A DNA stretch of 64,000 nucleotides from Casuarina equisetifolia. Its lineage: Eukaryota; Streptophyta; Magnoliopsida; Fagales; Casuarinaceae. A model generated the notes under the pieces. It had not been told where the DNA came from and made no database searches. It saw only the letters and a program-made list of their open reading frames with translations. Location of the stretch: NCBI GenBank assembly GCA_028551475.1, contig CM052358.1, positions 27,554,853 through 27,618,852 on the forward strand, written 5' to 3'. The number at the start of each line of letters is the position of its first letter. The first letter of the stretch is position 1. Positions 37,020 to 52,000 of this stretch are shown here, one piece after another. Both the position numbers and the translations under genes were made by a program.

Positions 37020-40000
37020 CTATAAAGTTTCGAGGGTTATTGATGCTTTTGTGAAAACAGAAAGAACGAATGGTGCTTCTTCCCCAGGGTGTATAGTTGT
37101 AGGCACTATTGTGTAACCCTTTGGATCAGGGTCCAGAACCATTTCACATGATATTTCTCTGGAGTTGACATAGTCTGTTCCACCAACAGATTCGTGTAGG
37201 TATATGTTGTAAGCAGCACGACGGCCTCGGGTTTTGAGAATTCTCATCCCAATGTAGAACATCATGGAATCATGACTGGATTGGTAATTTCTGAAACCCG
37301 CGGCTGTTCTTGAGAAACCCACACCCTAAACGTTAAAGAAAATTATCAGGAAAGATCCAGCAGAAATATTGATTTGTCTAAATAAAAATTTGAGTGACCA
37401 TCCACGACTAAGCTTACCTGTGTTAAGGTTATAAACACATGAATCGGGAATGACGCATCTGATCCAGTGGCTCTCAATCGGAACTGTGGATTTTGATGCC
37501 ACGTTTCATAATCTTGGCAGCCACCAGCATTGTAACCACGCCACTGTCCATGAACAGAATAGCGCATCTCTGGGGGATAGACACGACATACATATATTGA
37601 CCGGAAATGAACTTGAAAGTCTTGCCAAGACATCCAGAATATACCATCTTTTGACTGTTTGAGGTACAAAATTCAGGCAATTAACAAAATGTTTCACCAA
37701 GTCCAACCACATGATAAGATTATGCAACATTAAATAATCCAAACGATAAAAAAAAAAAAAAAAAAAAGTTCTACAGGAAAGAAAGGAATGCACTGATATG
37801 ATACAGCGTCAGAATAAGTACCTGCGGAATGTGTTTCAGCTTGTGCTTAATCCTGTCAGTCCACTCAGAGGATGAGTCGGACCAAGGACCATTCCACTCA
37901 ACTTCGTTAGCCCATGGATTTCTAATTTGCACAAGCTTGTGGCCATCAACTTCTCTCACCTAATTATTTGTTAATTGGAAACAAATGATTAGCTTAATCA
38001 AACTTCTAAGCTCATATACGATTGACATAACCAGATTAGTATCAGAAAATACCTGCAGTAAAGAGTAAGCATGTCCCTGCACAATGCCACTGGAGGAAAT
38101 GTGCACATCTGAACCAGAAGGACTCCCGGCACCAAGAAGGAACCCCTCTTGTTTGAAGCGCAACAGTTGAGACCAGAGTCTACCGCTTGCAAGATCGATC
38201 TGGGCCTGGGCACTCCTCATGTCAATTTCCTCACCTGCACCACCAGTGAGGTCCACAAGAGCATCCTGAACAAGCCCACCTTCTAATGCCTCAAAAGAGC
38301 CGTGCAGTTTGGCATATGCCTTCTCCAATATCGAGACCCAGAGCTCATTGCCCTTCCTGCTGGTAGCAAATGCAGGTTTACCCGTTGCTTCACAGGGAAT
38401 CCAGTCATCAACAACTACTGGTACCCATTCACCCTAGAGAGGAAAGAAGAAAACCACAATATACAGTTACAAATATGCAGATTACAACAGCAACCAAAAG
38501 AAACATTTCTAACAAACTCCAGATGTCTAACATGACAAAACATAAAGCAATAATGACTTGCAATTTGCAATAATAAGTTGCATTGATTAAGTAGCAATTA
38601 CAACCTAGCAAATATGCATCTATCCAGAAAGAAATGTAGCAAGGTCATTCTTCAAGAAAAGCCAGGAGTGCATGCTTCCAAATGGATCTACAGCTGAGTA
38701 ATAGCAGGGATTGAGGCCAAGTCACATCCTAGCCCGTGGTGAAAGACTAGGCATAGGCATTGCTCAGCATCTTAATGCACTTAACTAGACTGCCCTGGAT
38801 AAGGAATTGACAAGATATTATTCCATCATCACTACTTTCGAACTTTCTCCTCCTCCACTGAAGCTCTTAAGAGCTCTAACAAAAGGGGGGGGAAATCACT
38901 TTAAGTACTTTGATGATGACAAATGTCACCTTCAGCTAACTTGAGTTCAAGGTCTCTCCTCTAGCAGCAGAAAGTTACCCCAAAAACAAAAAAAAAATCT
39001 TTACATTCTGAGAAGTTGAGAACAAGAAACATGCTACCAGTTTTGGCCATCACAAACTGCACAGAAATCATTTAGAAATGCACACTCCAATATACTACAA
39101 AATTCTGATTCTACCTTCCCAATTTTGATCCTCAAGAAAAAACCAATCTTATGTGCTAATTACCTGAATACAAAAGCGGACAGTGTAGATTCCTTCCTCA
39201 TTATATGCTGGAGTAATAATCACTTCTGATATTCGTGAGACCTCAGTTAAAACAGCTACAGCACTCAAAAACCAACAATCACCCAAACGGCCCTGTTTAA
39301 TAGACAATTAACCAATTTATTAAAGTAAGCCAGTCATTAACTAATCTTAAAGACATGTAACTCTTGAAAATGATGAGACAATTCAGTCTAAAGCTTTGCA
39401 TGAGATGTTACAAAGGACTAAACCTGACAAACATCCGAAGGATTTGCAGCCCCAGAAAACAAGCATGGACCAGAATTCACGCGGCCCTCTCTTACCATTT
39501 CAGCAGGCCTCATCCACTTAGAAACAACCTATGTTGGAAAACCAATTGGGTTGCAGTAATCAATATGATAACCATGTCCAAGAGCAATTAACTATTCAAG
39601 AAAACAAACCTGCAACTTCATAGGGGGACTTTTTGGATCTAGAAATAATGACTGATCATTCGGAGGAAACTCCTGATCAGTGAAATGTTTTTCTCCCCTT
39701 GCAGAGAGGGCTTCTTTGACAGCCAGTTCCACTGAAAGCATCCGTTGATTGATTTCTTCTTGTGTTTCCATCCTAGGTTTCCTAAACCTCCTAGCAAAAG
39801 AATCCACATCGACCACTACCCCTTCCCGATCTGACCTTCTTCTTCTCCCACTTGAATACTGTCCATCCCAATCAACATCATCCCTATCATATAGATCTAC
39901 ATCCGCAGGATCACTATCCCACCCATCAACCTATACAAAGCACATTACATAGCAATTAGTGATAGCCTCAGCTGCAGATTGAATATTATGTTATGTTTTT

Positions 40001-43000
40001 ATGAAAATTTGGGCAAAAACACAAAGTATTGAAAGCACATACTCTAGAGGGTGAATCCGCCCATTGCCAATTATCTTCAGGAAAATCAATGGCACTAAAC
40101 TCAGCTGATCCAATAGCAGCATGAAGTGCAGCTATCTCATCTTCACTTAAGCACCTTCCCCAAAGGAAAACATCCATCATATGCATCTTAGACTCAACTC
40201 CTTCACTATCTGATCTTCCAAATGCATCTATGTCTATAGGTGGTCTAACACCAATCCAAACGTCCGTCCCCTGGTCCCAAATGCAATTACCGACACACAA
40301 AGGTAACCCTGCCTGGTAGTTATCAAATACACCGTCCAGAAAGCAACTTGCTTCACCTAGATCAGCATCAATAGTCATTGTCACAATATGCCACCTGCAA
40401 GTTATTATAAAACACATGTTAAAGTGAATTCCTCTCAAAATGATGATAAAACCACAGTTCAGTGATGACAGAGGCATGCAAACAATAGAATGGGAAACAA
40501 AAAGTTCCAAAATAAATTCAAAGAAAGAATGAAAGCACATGCACTATAAGACCACAAAATTCTGAAGTACATAAAGAAGAATCCCATACCTTCCATCTGC
40601 AATACACGAAGCACTGATACTCCATTCCTTTGCAACAGTTGTCTGTCTATCACCTTTGGTAATCAATCTAAGCCCAACTTGCCCAGCCTCAATGCCTTGT
40701 TCAGAACCAGCCACCAGAATTTCCCAACAAACCTTTTTCTGAAATTCAGTGCCTAAGAGACACACAGGTCCGGACTCGGGTTGGATCATCACTGCAATGG
40801 ATAAACTAACCTTTTGACTCTGACATACACTGGGATCAATCAGACCACAGTTTCTGCCACTTGTAGTTGGTTCATCGTCAAGAACACACACAGCACCCGC
40901 AATTCCAGTCTGCCAAGGACATTAACAAGCACTAGCTTCAGAGTCATACAGGTTGAGATTACCAAAAAAGCAATGCATCTTGACTGAACAGCTATGTAGA
41001 AAATATTAAGCGAATTTAAAATAAACATAGAATTGGTGCAGATACACCCTTCTGTACCCCCCCAGAAAATTTAATCTTAAATTCAGACATAATATTCAGT
41101 GTAGTTCATGGGATTTGGGGGGCCCTATAGGACAGGATGGTGTATCAGCTTCCTGTGAAAAGAATGCAAATATAGCTTGGAAAGAAATTTTAGAGTGCCA
41201 ATATAGATAACGCAGGAACATCATATGGAAACAATTCTAAGTGATAATTTGACAAGAACCCAAAGAATGAGATATTAATGAACCCATTGTGCTTAGAGAC
41301 AAGAACTATCATCACTTTTGTGTTTTACTTGAAAAAATTCCATGACATCTAACATGCAAACTGAAAGCCAAATTGAAACCTAAAGAATTAAACCTGAAGG
41401 GCTCGGCGAGCTAACTGAGCAGTGCGTATCCTACGAGCAATGCTTGAAACCCTCTCTCGTGCAAAAGAATCATCAAGAACAGCATCACCTCCAACTGCAC
41501 GTACTGCAGCTGCCATGGCAGCTGCCTCTCGGCCACCAGCATTAGGAATAGAGGAAATAAGTGAGGCTTCTATCTCCTTCCATTTACGTTCTTCTTTCTC
41601 CAGAAGAGCCTTCCTTCTTTCTTTACCTCTTCCCTCTTCTTCTCGTCTCTGCATTAGAATTTCCTCTTCCATCTCCTTTTCTCTTATATAACTACAAAAT
41701 TCATGTGGATGGAGGTTCAGAAACACAACAAATTAATGATGCCTCTGTTAGGTATATGAGAAAATGCAAACTTGTTTGACAAGTAAACTACCTCTCTTGA
41801 ATAATTTCAAACTGCCTACGGTCTTCCGGCATCCACTTTTTAATTTTGTTTGCACTTAGGTCTGAAAACCCAATGCTATCAAGAAAGAGTCTCAAGCGAA
41901 CCTCATCCTACATTAGCAAACGATAAACGTTACATAATAATCAATGATCAAACACCCATGCTGTATAATAATAATGAATGTTATATAAGGATTTTATTTT
42001 TAATTTTTTTGTTGGATTACCTGCACTCGTTCTGCCTTTGCAGTCAAACCAAGTAAAAGAAGTAAATAACCACCAAATTTATCCCACATGTACACCCATT
42101 CTGTATCAATTGCCTCTTCTAATGCCAAAATACGTGCATGAGCACACATTTCTCTTCTGTGATCCACATCATTAGCATGTCTGTGACGGAACCCTCTTCT
42201 ATCTCTGATTCTGCTTAAGAATGATCCAGCAACTAATTCTTCATTCCTTAAACGGTCTCTCAGTTTCATGACATCAGCCCTTGGAAGCACAAAATTTCCT
42301 GCCCTGTCACGCATAATTGTGGGGTCACCTACCAAAAGAGCTGCTGAACTAGCAGATCTCTGTGGAGCTGAATAAGTTCCAGATAAAGCATTTCTAGTCT
42401 GCAAGGAAAATAAATAGAACTTTGTTGAACTTAAAATACAACCTTTACTTAGTCAAATAACAAGAAAATATAACCTAATGAGAGCATTCTAATATGATTA
42501 GTACAGCACAAAATATGCACTGTCCAACAAAATAAATCAACAACCATCTTGAAACAATATGTGAAGCAGAAAACGACCAAGATCAACAAAATGCACATTT
42601 CTACTAATGTTGTGAAATGAAACGCTTGAACAGATAAAAGTATGCAAGATCTAGCTGACACCTCAACAATGTTGTCATGATGACAACATTATTGAATACG
42701 TACCTCACAAAAAGAAATTAACTTAAAAAGTCATAAAATTTTCTATAAGGTAATATAGTCTTTGATAACACCAGTATGTTACATTATCCCGAAATTTCAG
42801 TTTCTTGCTGCACTAACAATGGTCTCTTTGGATTTATTTTCTCAAGTTTGTATTTAAGCCATTTCTCAAACTTGGCCATTTAGAAAGTTTGATGACATTC
42901 TGGACCACTAAAATAGTAATATTAACTGTTGAAATGAAATCCTCCTCTGTGTCTCCATTTCCTTCCATGCGAAGAATTGCCCCCCAGTTATTCATGCATA

Positions 43001-46000
43001 AGTGTAAACAAACTAGGATATCAGTTGAAAAACCACATTCTAAAATTCTCAACAAACAAACTTGTTTGAAACTGTTCCTTGATTATGACGGTCAGAAAAT
43101 ATTTTTTTAAAGAAAAAAATTCAACACTACTCAAAACAAAGCATCTAGTAAGCTTTTGTCTATGGTGGATATCCAAGTAACAAACTAGTATGCATAAACG
43201 ATCATTGGTGATTCATTGTTAAATACCAATATTGTAACAACTAATCATTAGCGAAAGTTAATATTCATGCCTTTGCTAAAAGACCAGAACATGGCACAAA
43301 ACACTGCTAAAAGACACAACATGCTAAGATTTTATGAATATTGTTTTCAACACCAAGTATCACAAATAGATGAAAATAAGAACGAAAAAGAACAAAGCCC
43401 AAGTAGAAAACCATTAGTGGACCTCATCAACATTTGAGAACAAGGTTCACATATCAGAGGATTTAGTCTGTTGAAACCTAAACAGACAGACAAAACTTGA
43501 TCGCCATAACATTAGTGCACATCTGTGCATTGAGTGTGTTTACATCTGTATGCAAGAGTTCAGTTGTGTGTGAGAGAGAAAGTTGTATAGATCAGCAATT
43601 CCAGGGAACAGCAGGAAGTCAAGCTCAATTGAGTTGAGTTGAGCTGAGTTGAAAAACATAGATAATAAATAACAAGCTAGGCCCTGTATATAATAAATCT
43701 CATATCAAACTGAAAAAAAAAAAAAGGATCTTGAGAGTAATCATCTGAATATCAGGTGATGATGTCCATAAAGAGATTTGTAAGAAACCCAGCAAACCTT
43801 TGTTGCGGATCGAGCAATTGCCTGAACAACAGTTTCCTTGCTAAGAAAGTGCACAGCATCTTCCATCATCTGGAGATCAAAGTGAATGACTTGTATCAAA
43901 GGAAAACTTTATAAACATGAAGAAGATAATTATGAATAAACTCCAAATTGCAGCAATGCTAAACATCAATAAATTGGTACCAAGTACTGCACAAACCTTA
44001 AGAGTCAAGCATGGACGAGAGACAGCAAATCCGAAAGACACAACAAGAGTAATTGCCGATACAGCAGCACCAGCAAAAGGAGGATATATGTTCAAACTGG
44101 CAACAACTCCCCAGCCCTCAGTGGCCAATGCAATCCCATAGAGCACAAGAAATGCAGCGCTATCATGCAATTCATTTGACAGTCAAAAAGTTATGAAGAA
44201 ATTGTCAGGTCATAGAACATAACATGTTGTAGCAACAAATAAAAGACAAAAATAAACAGGACACTTGACAGACCTGACATTCTTTCCACAATCAGCGTGA
44301 GCATCATAGACATACACAGGGAGTACTCTTGGAGAATAAACGACAATTGGAGGTGAAAGAAGAACCTGAACAAAAAGCGTTATATTGTGATCTAACGTAG
44401 CTGAGGCAGGACAATCAGAAATTAGAAAAGCCCAAACGCGAGAAAAAAGTTATTAAGTTGGAATGAAGATAGTGTTGTATAACTCACCGTCAACGCTCTT
44501 CCAGCGAGAAGAAACAGAAATGAAAAATAGCCAACAGAGGCTCCAACAAATGGTTTGCCTGAACAGAAAAATGTAGAAAAAGTTGACGCCATTAGCAGCA
44601 TGGTAATTCTGCTAGAGAACCATAAAAATATGGGCCTAAGAAATGATATAGCATAGTAAGAGATCCATTTTCACCTTCAAACACTCCAACAAGAAACGCT
44701 GCCAAAGCCAAAAGAAAAGCAAGGAAACAAACAAAAAGTGTCTGTGTTCTGGTCAAATAAAAATTGTTTGAAGCCCAGTGGTGAATAGCACCAATAGCTA
44801 GTACCAACATGAGAAGAACCAAGAGAAATGCTACACCAATCTGCTTCCAATAATGGGGGGGGAAAGAAGAAAAAAAAAGAGCACGAATGAGATACGTTCA
44901 CAACAGTTTAAAGCTAAAAGTAACTACAAAAACAAAGTGAGCCTCACAGTCCAAGGTTTAACAACAACTATAACAGCTGATATTGCACCAAGCAGGAGCA
45001 GAAGGCCAATGCTAACAAAGACATATACACCTCGAGAGAGTCTCCAATCATCATCTTTCCTGCAAATATTTGTCTAAGCATATAAGAAGGTAAACAAGTA
45101 GCCACACAACTATTTGTGCATGTTTCTCAAATGTCTGAACTTGTGGATCGTTCAATATGAATAGCAAAGTTAAGGTACTAGATTAAAGCCACGAGTTACT
45201 AACCATTTATACAAACCAGAGCACAGTGATAGCACTGCTGGAATGCAAACCAAAGGAAGTAAAGCAGCAAGGAAATCACCCTCGGTTGGAATTTGGTCAT
45301 CCCTAGACTTGACAACCTCCAAATAGGATGCACCACAAAATGCCACAAGAACAACTACAAAAAAAATGAAGCAGAAAAGAATATAATAGATTAACAAGTT
45401 AATATGACCCAAAGGAGTTCCAATTGAAGAGACAACAATCAAAACCACAGGTAATTTAGATAAACCACCTGAGAATATCCCAACACAGATGGCAGAAGAA
45501 AGAGAAAACCGATATGTGGCGAACCATGAAACAATTGGAAGCACGCCCGTCACTACTAAAGCAATAGCAGATGCCATTGCCCAGCCAAGATACACAGATG
45601 AAGCATAAGGAGAGCTAAAGCTTTTCTGCTCACCAGTCAATCCTTTGTAACCTAAAACATCTAAAGGCTTTGCAGATACTATTGCACCAAGAGATAAAAC
45701 AGATCCAGCAAATACCAATATGCAAATGGCAAGAACAACACCCTGAAAAAAGATAAAAAAAACATTTAGCTAGAACCATGAATGGAATTCAATTTATTTT
45801 TAGACAAATTTCAGTTACACAAGGTATATATTAGGAAGGAAAATACTAGAGTTAAAAGTCACTAGGCCTCTAAACCACAAGCTGCTTCAGAACTGAAAGA
45901 ATCATATGGTACTTCTTTGCATAATTACAGCTCAAAGAACTAGGTAACAAAGAGAAGTTGTTTATAAAGTTTTCCAGAGCAACGGAATTTTAAATAAGTA

Positions 46001-49000
46001 GTAAAGAATGGATAACAACGTAAGAAGAAAAAGAGTAGCAAAATGAAAAGCAAAAGCAAAACTAAGAATAGTGCAACATGGCCTCCAGAGAATAAACTTA
46101 TCACTGCCTATATCACACATGAATGGAATATGAACATGAATCAAGGAGAAGGTAGTATACACAACAATAAGAGAAATATATAGAAAGAAATATCAGAAAT
46201 CGTGACCCCGATTGGTATAGCAAAAGCATAAACATGAATGGCACACAACACATGAACATAAGTTCAACAAAACTAATCAAAAGCCAAACATTTGAACATA
46301 TGACCTCAGCATGTGTTACATATTAAAGGGAGAATCTGAGGTGTTTCTACAAATACAACTAGTGCTGACACCAAAATCCACGAGGACAACAATAGGTAAG
46401 AAAACTAACCTTCAAAGCAGTGAAAAGACCAAACATTAATATGAAAAATAGCAAATTCCACCAACCGAAAAAATAACACAGTAACACAACCACCAAGCCT
46501 CAATGCAGAGTCTGCATACATAAGATATTCTCCTAGAAAAACATCAGGATTCTGACTACAAATGTGTATTTAAGTGATAACTGAGCGTGTTATTGCAACA
46601 GTGAGCACAAGAAACAGAGATCACACCTCCTTTGCCCCCTGAGACTGATGGTTTCTGGCATCACCAGCATGTTGCACTCGAGGAACCCAACATTGATAAC
46701 CATTACGAACCCATATTGGAATAGAGACAGAAAGGCAAGCAACCATAAGTGGAACAGTCAAAGACAATCCAAGAAGAACTGACGATTTGCTGCAAAACAA
46801 CACAGATATCAATGCATAATAGTGTATTCAGCCAAAGCTACAGCCACATGAGAGGTAAAAGGAACCAAATCATTTCATTTTATAGTAAAATAACTTTTTT
46901 GATGAATGAATATTAAGGATTTAAATGAAAGAAAGGACCCAATTAAGAAGATACTGAAAAATGTACTGCCATACGCTTTGTTATATTTATGACATCTGAA
47001 CCCAAGATTTACCCAAACCCCTCAATAAACATGTTCAATCTAGTTTAAGAATAAAATTACTAGAGAGGTAGACATACAGCTTAATATCATTGTTGTTTCC
47101 TAACCTCAGCACCAAAAGGTATTAACATTAATCAGTATACTTTAATTATTAACCAACAACACTACTATATGGTACATTGGGTTACTTAGGGAAGATCTGG
47201 CATTACACCATACATAATGAAGACATAATTAAACTCGCAAAAGGAAATTGATCAGAAACAGTTTTTATCAATTTAAGGAAAAGTCCAAATATTGCAAATT
47301 TCCACACCAGTTCTTTTACCACATCGCAGTTTTGTTTTTGCCACCATATATATCAAGAGATTCATGGTTCACAGACTAGCTCATAACTGTTCTTGATACT
47401 TGACCAATGAACAAAGATGGGATCACTATAGCATGTAACATAACCAAGCCAAACCAAAGCAACAATTTTTACCCTCACAACACCCACTTAGGAGGAAAAA
47501 TGTTAGCAAATAATTACGTTCAGAGTGGAGTATCTTGATTCACCACAGAGAGTATGTCCATTCTGACCACATTGTACCAACTACATGATCTGTTTGGCTG
47601 TTCTATTTAACCTCAAACCACACACATAAAAGCATAAACCTTACATGCTAATGTGAAAAATGAAACCCACTTTTCGATGTGAGTTTATGAAGACATGGTT
47701 AACCATTCTAATAAACCTCAGGTTGTATAATATGGCAGAATCTTTCTGTTTATACATTAACAGGCATATGTTTCAGAAAGCACCATAGAACGTTAGGAAA
47801 AGCATGACAACAATGAAATGATATATTAAAACAAAATGCCATACCTTAAGAAGGAAAGCAACAGTCCAACGCAAGTGCTTAGTAGCCAAGCAATAACGCC
47901 ATACTGCAGAATCATGGCATAATTGAAACAGATAAGATACCCAATAAGAACATTAGAAATTATCTAACAGAAAGAGTAGCAGCACTCATGAAACTACAGC
48001 ACAAAGTTAAATGCACATGCATATTGCTACATATGGCTTTTAAGTATTTAAGCTAACCGTAGTAATTACTTTCCCAATGGCAATCGCCATTTGATACAGT
48101 TGTATGCAACTGAAGAACTATATTTACAAACTCACTTTAGATCAGAAATGGAGTAACTGTCAGCCTTTATTAAGAGGCTCCTAATCCATGAACCATAACA
48201 GGGTTGAAGAGAAAAAATTAAGCATCAAAAACGATTATAGGCTCATAGCAGCCTTTTTTCCTATGAATTCCCTAGTACAGATAAGTATTTTCATGGAATT
48301 GACACTGCTACAATACCCAACACATCAGAAATGCAACTGGACATCCTTCCATGATACATCCTTATTCGTTTACTAGTTCATTACAAGATAAATGAACATC
48401 AATCACAACTGCAAAAACAGCCAAACTGCAAGAAATATTAACTATGACCATCACAAAAACCACAATTACATCTCTAAGCCCATCTTTTAACACATGCTCA
48501 AGACAGGGAGAAACTGAAGGGTAAAGTACTATCAACAACTGTACTAATTCCAAAAACCAGATGATACATACAAATTCAGTAACTTCCAACCCAAATATTG
48601 TACCTTGCGGGGTTTTGATGTCATAGCCATATCTTCTGCTTGGAGAGAACGCAGGAAAGCCACAATTGAACAGACAACCAAAGATAGCAACAGCACTGCA
48701 ATGCCGAATTCAAACTACAAACATAACAGTTCACAAGAAATATAAGAGTAGTAATAAGCGACAACAAAAAACCTTGCAACTGTAGGAATCTATTTGGTTG
48801 CTGCAATTAATCCTAAGTAATTTATAAACCAACGTATAAAATGAACATATAAGACAAGAAAAAGAACTCATGCTACCTGTTGGTGAGTAGCATTAATGAT
48901 TATGATAGTCTTTGGACGAAAAATTGCAACAATGACTGTTTCAAGGATGAAGACAAAACTAAAGAGAAGCCATGCTCGTTCTGGAGTACCAGCTATGTGG

Positions 49001-52000
49001 TGCAATACGAGTCTGGACAATTGGAGCCACTTTTCAAGCCCATGAAGCCTCAGTTCTTCTGACAAAGAAATTTGATTGGGCATAACATTGTCAATACTGT
49101 TTGAGTCAACAATGGTGATGTCAGTGTTGTCACGATGATCTCTATCAGCATCCAAACTACTCCTCTGTAGCAATGCAAGAATGGTAGGATCCAAACTCTT
49201 CTCCTTCAACATCATAGCAAAATTAGGATCCAATCCTTTATCTTGCAATAAACTAGTGAGTTCTAGGTCACCTTCTCTAGCCCTTCTTTTCAACATAGAT
49301 GCAATTCTAGGGTCATTCAGCCTTTCTTGGAATGCAAGAGCTAAATTTAAATCCAATGTTTGTTGATTTGCAGAAGCTGAGGCACTAGACTCATAGCATT
49401 GGCTTTCAAGGCCACTACTGGAACAAACAACCAGGGAGTTGGTGTGATCAACATTTTTATCAGTGAACAAAGTCCCAACTTCAGGCTCTTGAACAACTGA
49501 GCGACAAGAACTACTACGTAACACTAAACTTGGTCTTCCACTATCTATGCTCTTATCACTGTTTATTCCCTCTTGTGAACTACCAGTTCGACAAAAGACA
49601 ACATTGTTCCAGTTACTACCATCAGTTGCGCATTGTGTGATACTTCTACCACTTGCTTCAATCACATTAACAAGTTGACCAGCTTCAACACTACTACTTC
49701 TTTTCATGCTTGAGCCACAACCTTCAGAAGAGCTAGATGAACCATTCTGCTCCTTTCTACGAAATCCCTCTCTTAGGCGAATCACTGTGCTCTGTAAGGC
49801 ATCCCTCCTTGCAGCTAATGGGTTTGAAACTGATAAATGACGAGAAACAGCAGCCCCTAAGAGTACTGATGCCACAACAGCATAACTAACACAATGCCCC
49901 AAGTACCTGAAGAAAGATATATAATAGTGATAACAGTAACAAAACAAGGTGCATAACAAATGCTATCTGCAATCAGTAAGTCTAGAACAAACCAGTAATA
50001 GACTCCAAAGCAAATGAGAAAAATCCGTGATGTGCCAGCTACAAATAGTGCTGCAACACGACTTTTAAGGAGCTTAAACCCATACAGGCATGCCCCCATA
50101 TTCCAATCTGCATGCAAACAAATGTAAATTAATGGATTAGCACAATAATAACATTAACGCTTTGGCAATAGACATTCACATAAATTGCCAATTAACAAGC
50201 CAACGGACTGATTAAAAACAGACCAAGAATGATAACTGCAGCCGATGTAATGGCTCCCAGCCAATTTGCCTCCGTTGCTGTCACACCATATAAAATTGAG
50301 TACACAAGAAGTACTATAAGTGAGCCAAGGTAGAGAACTCCAAGATGGGAAGCCCTGCAAACACAAACCATGAAACACCACTTGTGAAACTTAGCTTTTC
50401 CATATCAAATTCTTGGGCAGGTAGCAGAAGATACATCAGTTGAAATGATGAATTTGATAGGACTAGGCCAGCTAATTATTAAACAATAATTGGTACCATT
50501 TGAAGTTCCGGCAGCAGCTGATTCAATATAATACCTTAAGTAAAAAGGAAAAATAATAAGACTTGCCTGCTAGATTCCCGAGGATACAATTCATTGGGGT
50601 CCGGGGGTTCTGGTAAACAAGCCACAGGACCAACTTCTATACAATCAGAATAGGCGAATTTGTATGCCTTCCGCACATACTCATCCACATCCAAGCCATT
50701 TCCTGCACAGGAGCAGAATAATAAATTAATAAAATAAATTTATGCCAGCAATTACAGGTTAACAAATCTTTACATTCCAAAGTACCACACCATAGTTAAA
50801 CCTCTGAAGCAACGGAAACTAACACCTCCACCCTCCCCCCCCTCCCCCACAAAACAAAAACAAAAAAAAAAGGAGCAGAATGAGGAACATTGCAGGCCTA
50901 CCATTGAATACCATTCTGCAAATAAAGAGCATGTTGATAGCTAAGGCAATTGCCGATACACCAAAGAAGAAACCAGAAGGTGAGTATCGCTCAGATGCAC
51001 TGGCACCAGCAGTAACATATACAGCACAAAGTTCATATGCACAAAGTAGTGCAACAGCCAGCAGAAGCAGAATCGCAACAGCCCCTGTCGAAGAAAAATG
51101 AGGAAATTAAATTGCATGAATAACATCCGTTTTAGATATGTACACAGGTGGGGTAATTTCACATGCAAGCATGTGCATGGCCATATCATTGTAAATACAT
51201 GGGCATACTATGACAAAAATAAATCCCGACACCCCCTCTCACCCTCATTTACCACACAGAATTCACAAAACAATTTTAACAACTAAAAGAGTCATACAAA
51301 AACAAGAAAGAGACAAATCAATTCAACAACATAAACTAAAGCAATCCCTCAACTATTATTCACAGAACAGATTTTTCAACAGTTAACGATGTATACTTTC
51401 TGCCAACTTGTTTTCTACTACTTTTCATTTTATGGTTGCCCAACAAGTGGCTTTACCCACATTAATTTCACTATTATCTGTTTTCTTCTGCCTTTTTAAA
51501 CCTGTCTTTCCTATTATTTACCAACTCCATCTTCATCTCTTTTCTCTTCCATCATTTCAAACTACAGTCTTTGCTTCAAGAGATAATAATATCAAAAACC
51601 ATTAGATCTAATTAAAAAATGTCTTTAGAATACCTTCAAACCAGGTTTTCATGTTCTCTTACCCACCGCAAGTCTACACATATTAAATAGGGGACTCATT
51701 CCATTCCACACGCTATTTAAGAAAGTAAAAGTCCAAGTCCAATCATATTCAAAATGCTTTACAAAGAGACCTTCGCAACAGCACTTTTCACATAATTTCA
51801 TATTCACTAGTTGTTGTATTCAATTGTTAAGATACCACAATCTGATCACATTACAGTTAGAACAACAGAACTATGAACAACCAAAGTTCAGCAATTTAAC
51901 TTTCACTACCAAACTAGATTATAAAGCATCTTGGATACACATGGGATGAGGTTATTTGGACTAAAGATGAAACCAGATTATAGACTGAAATAGATTAATA

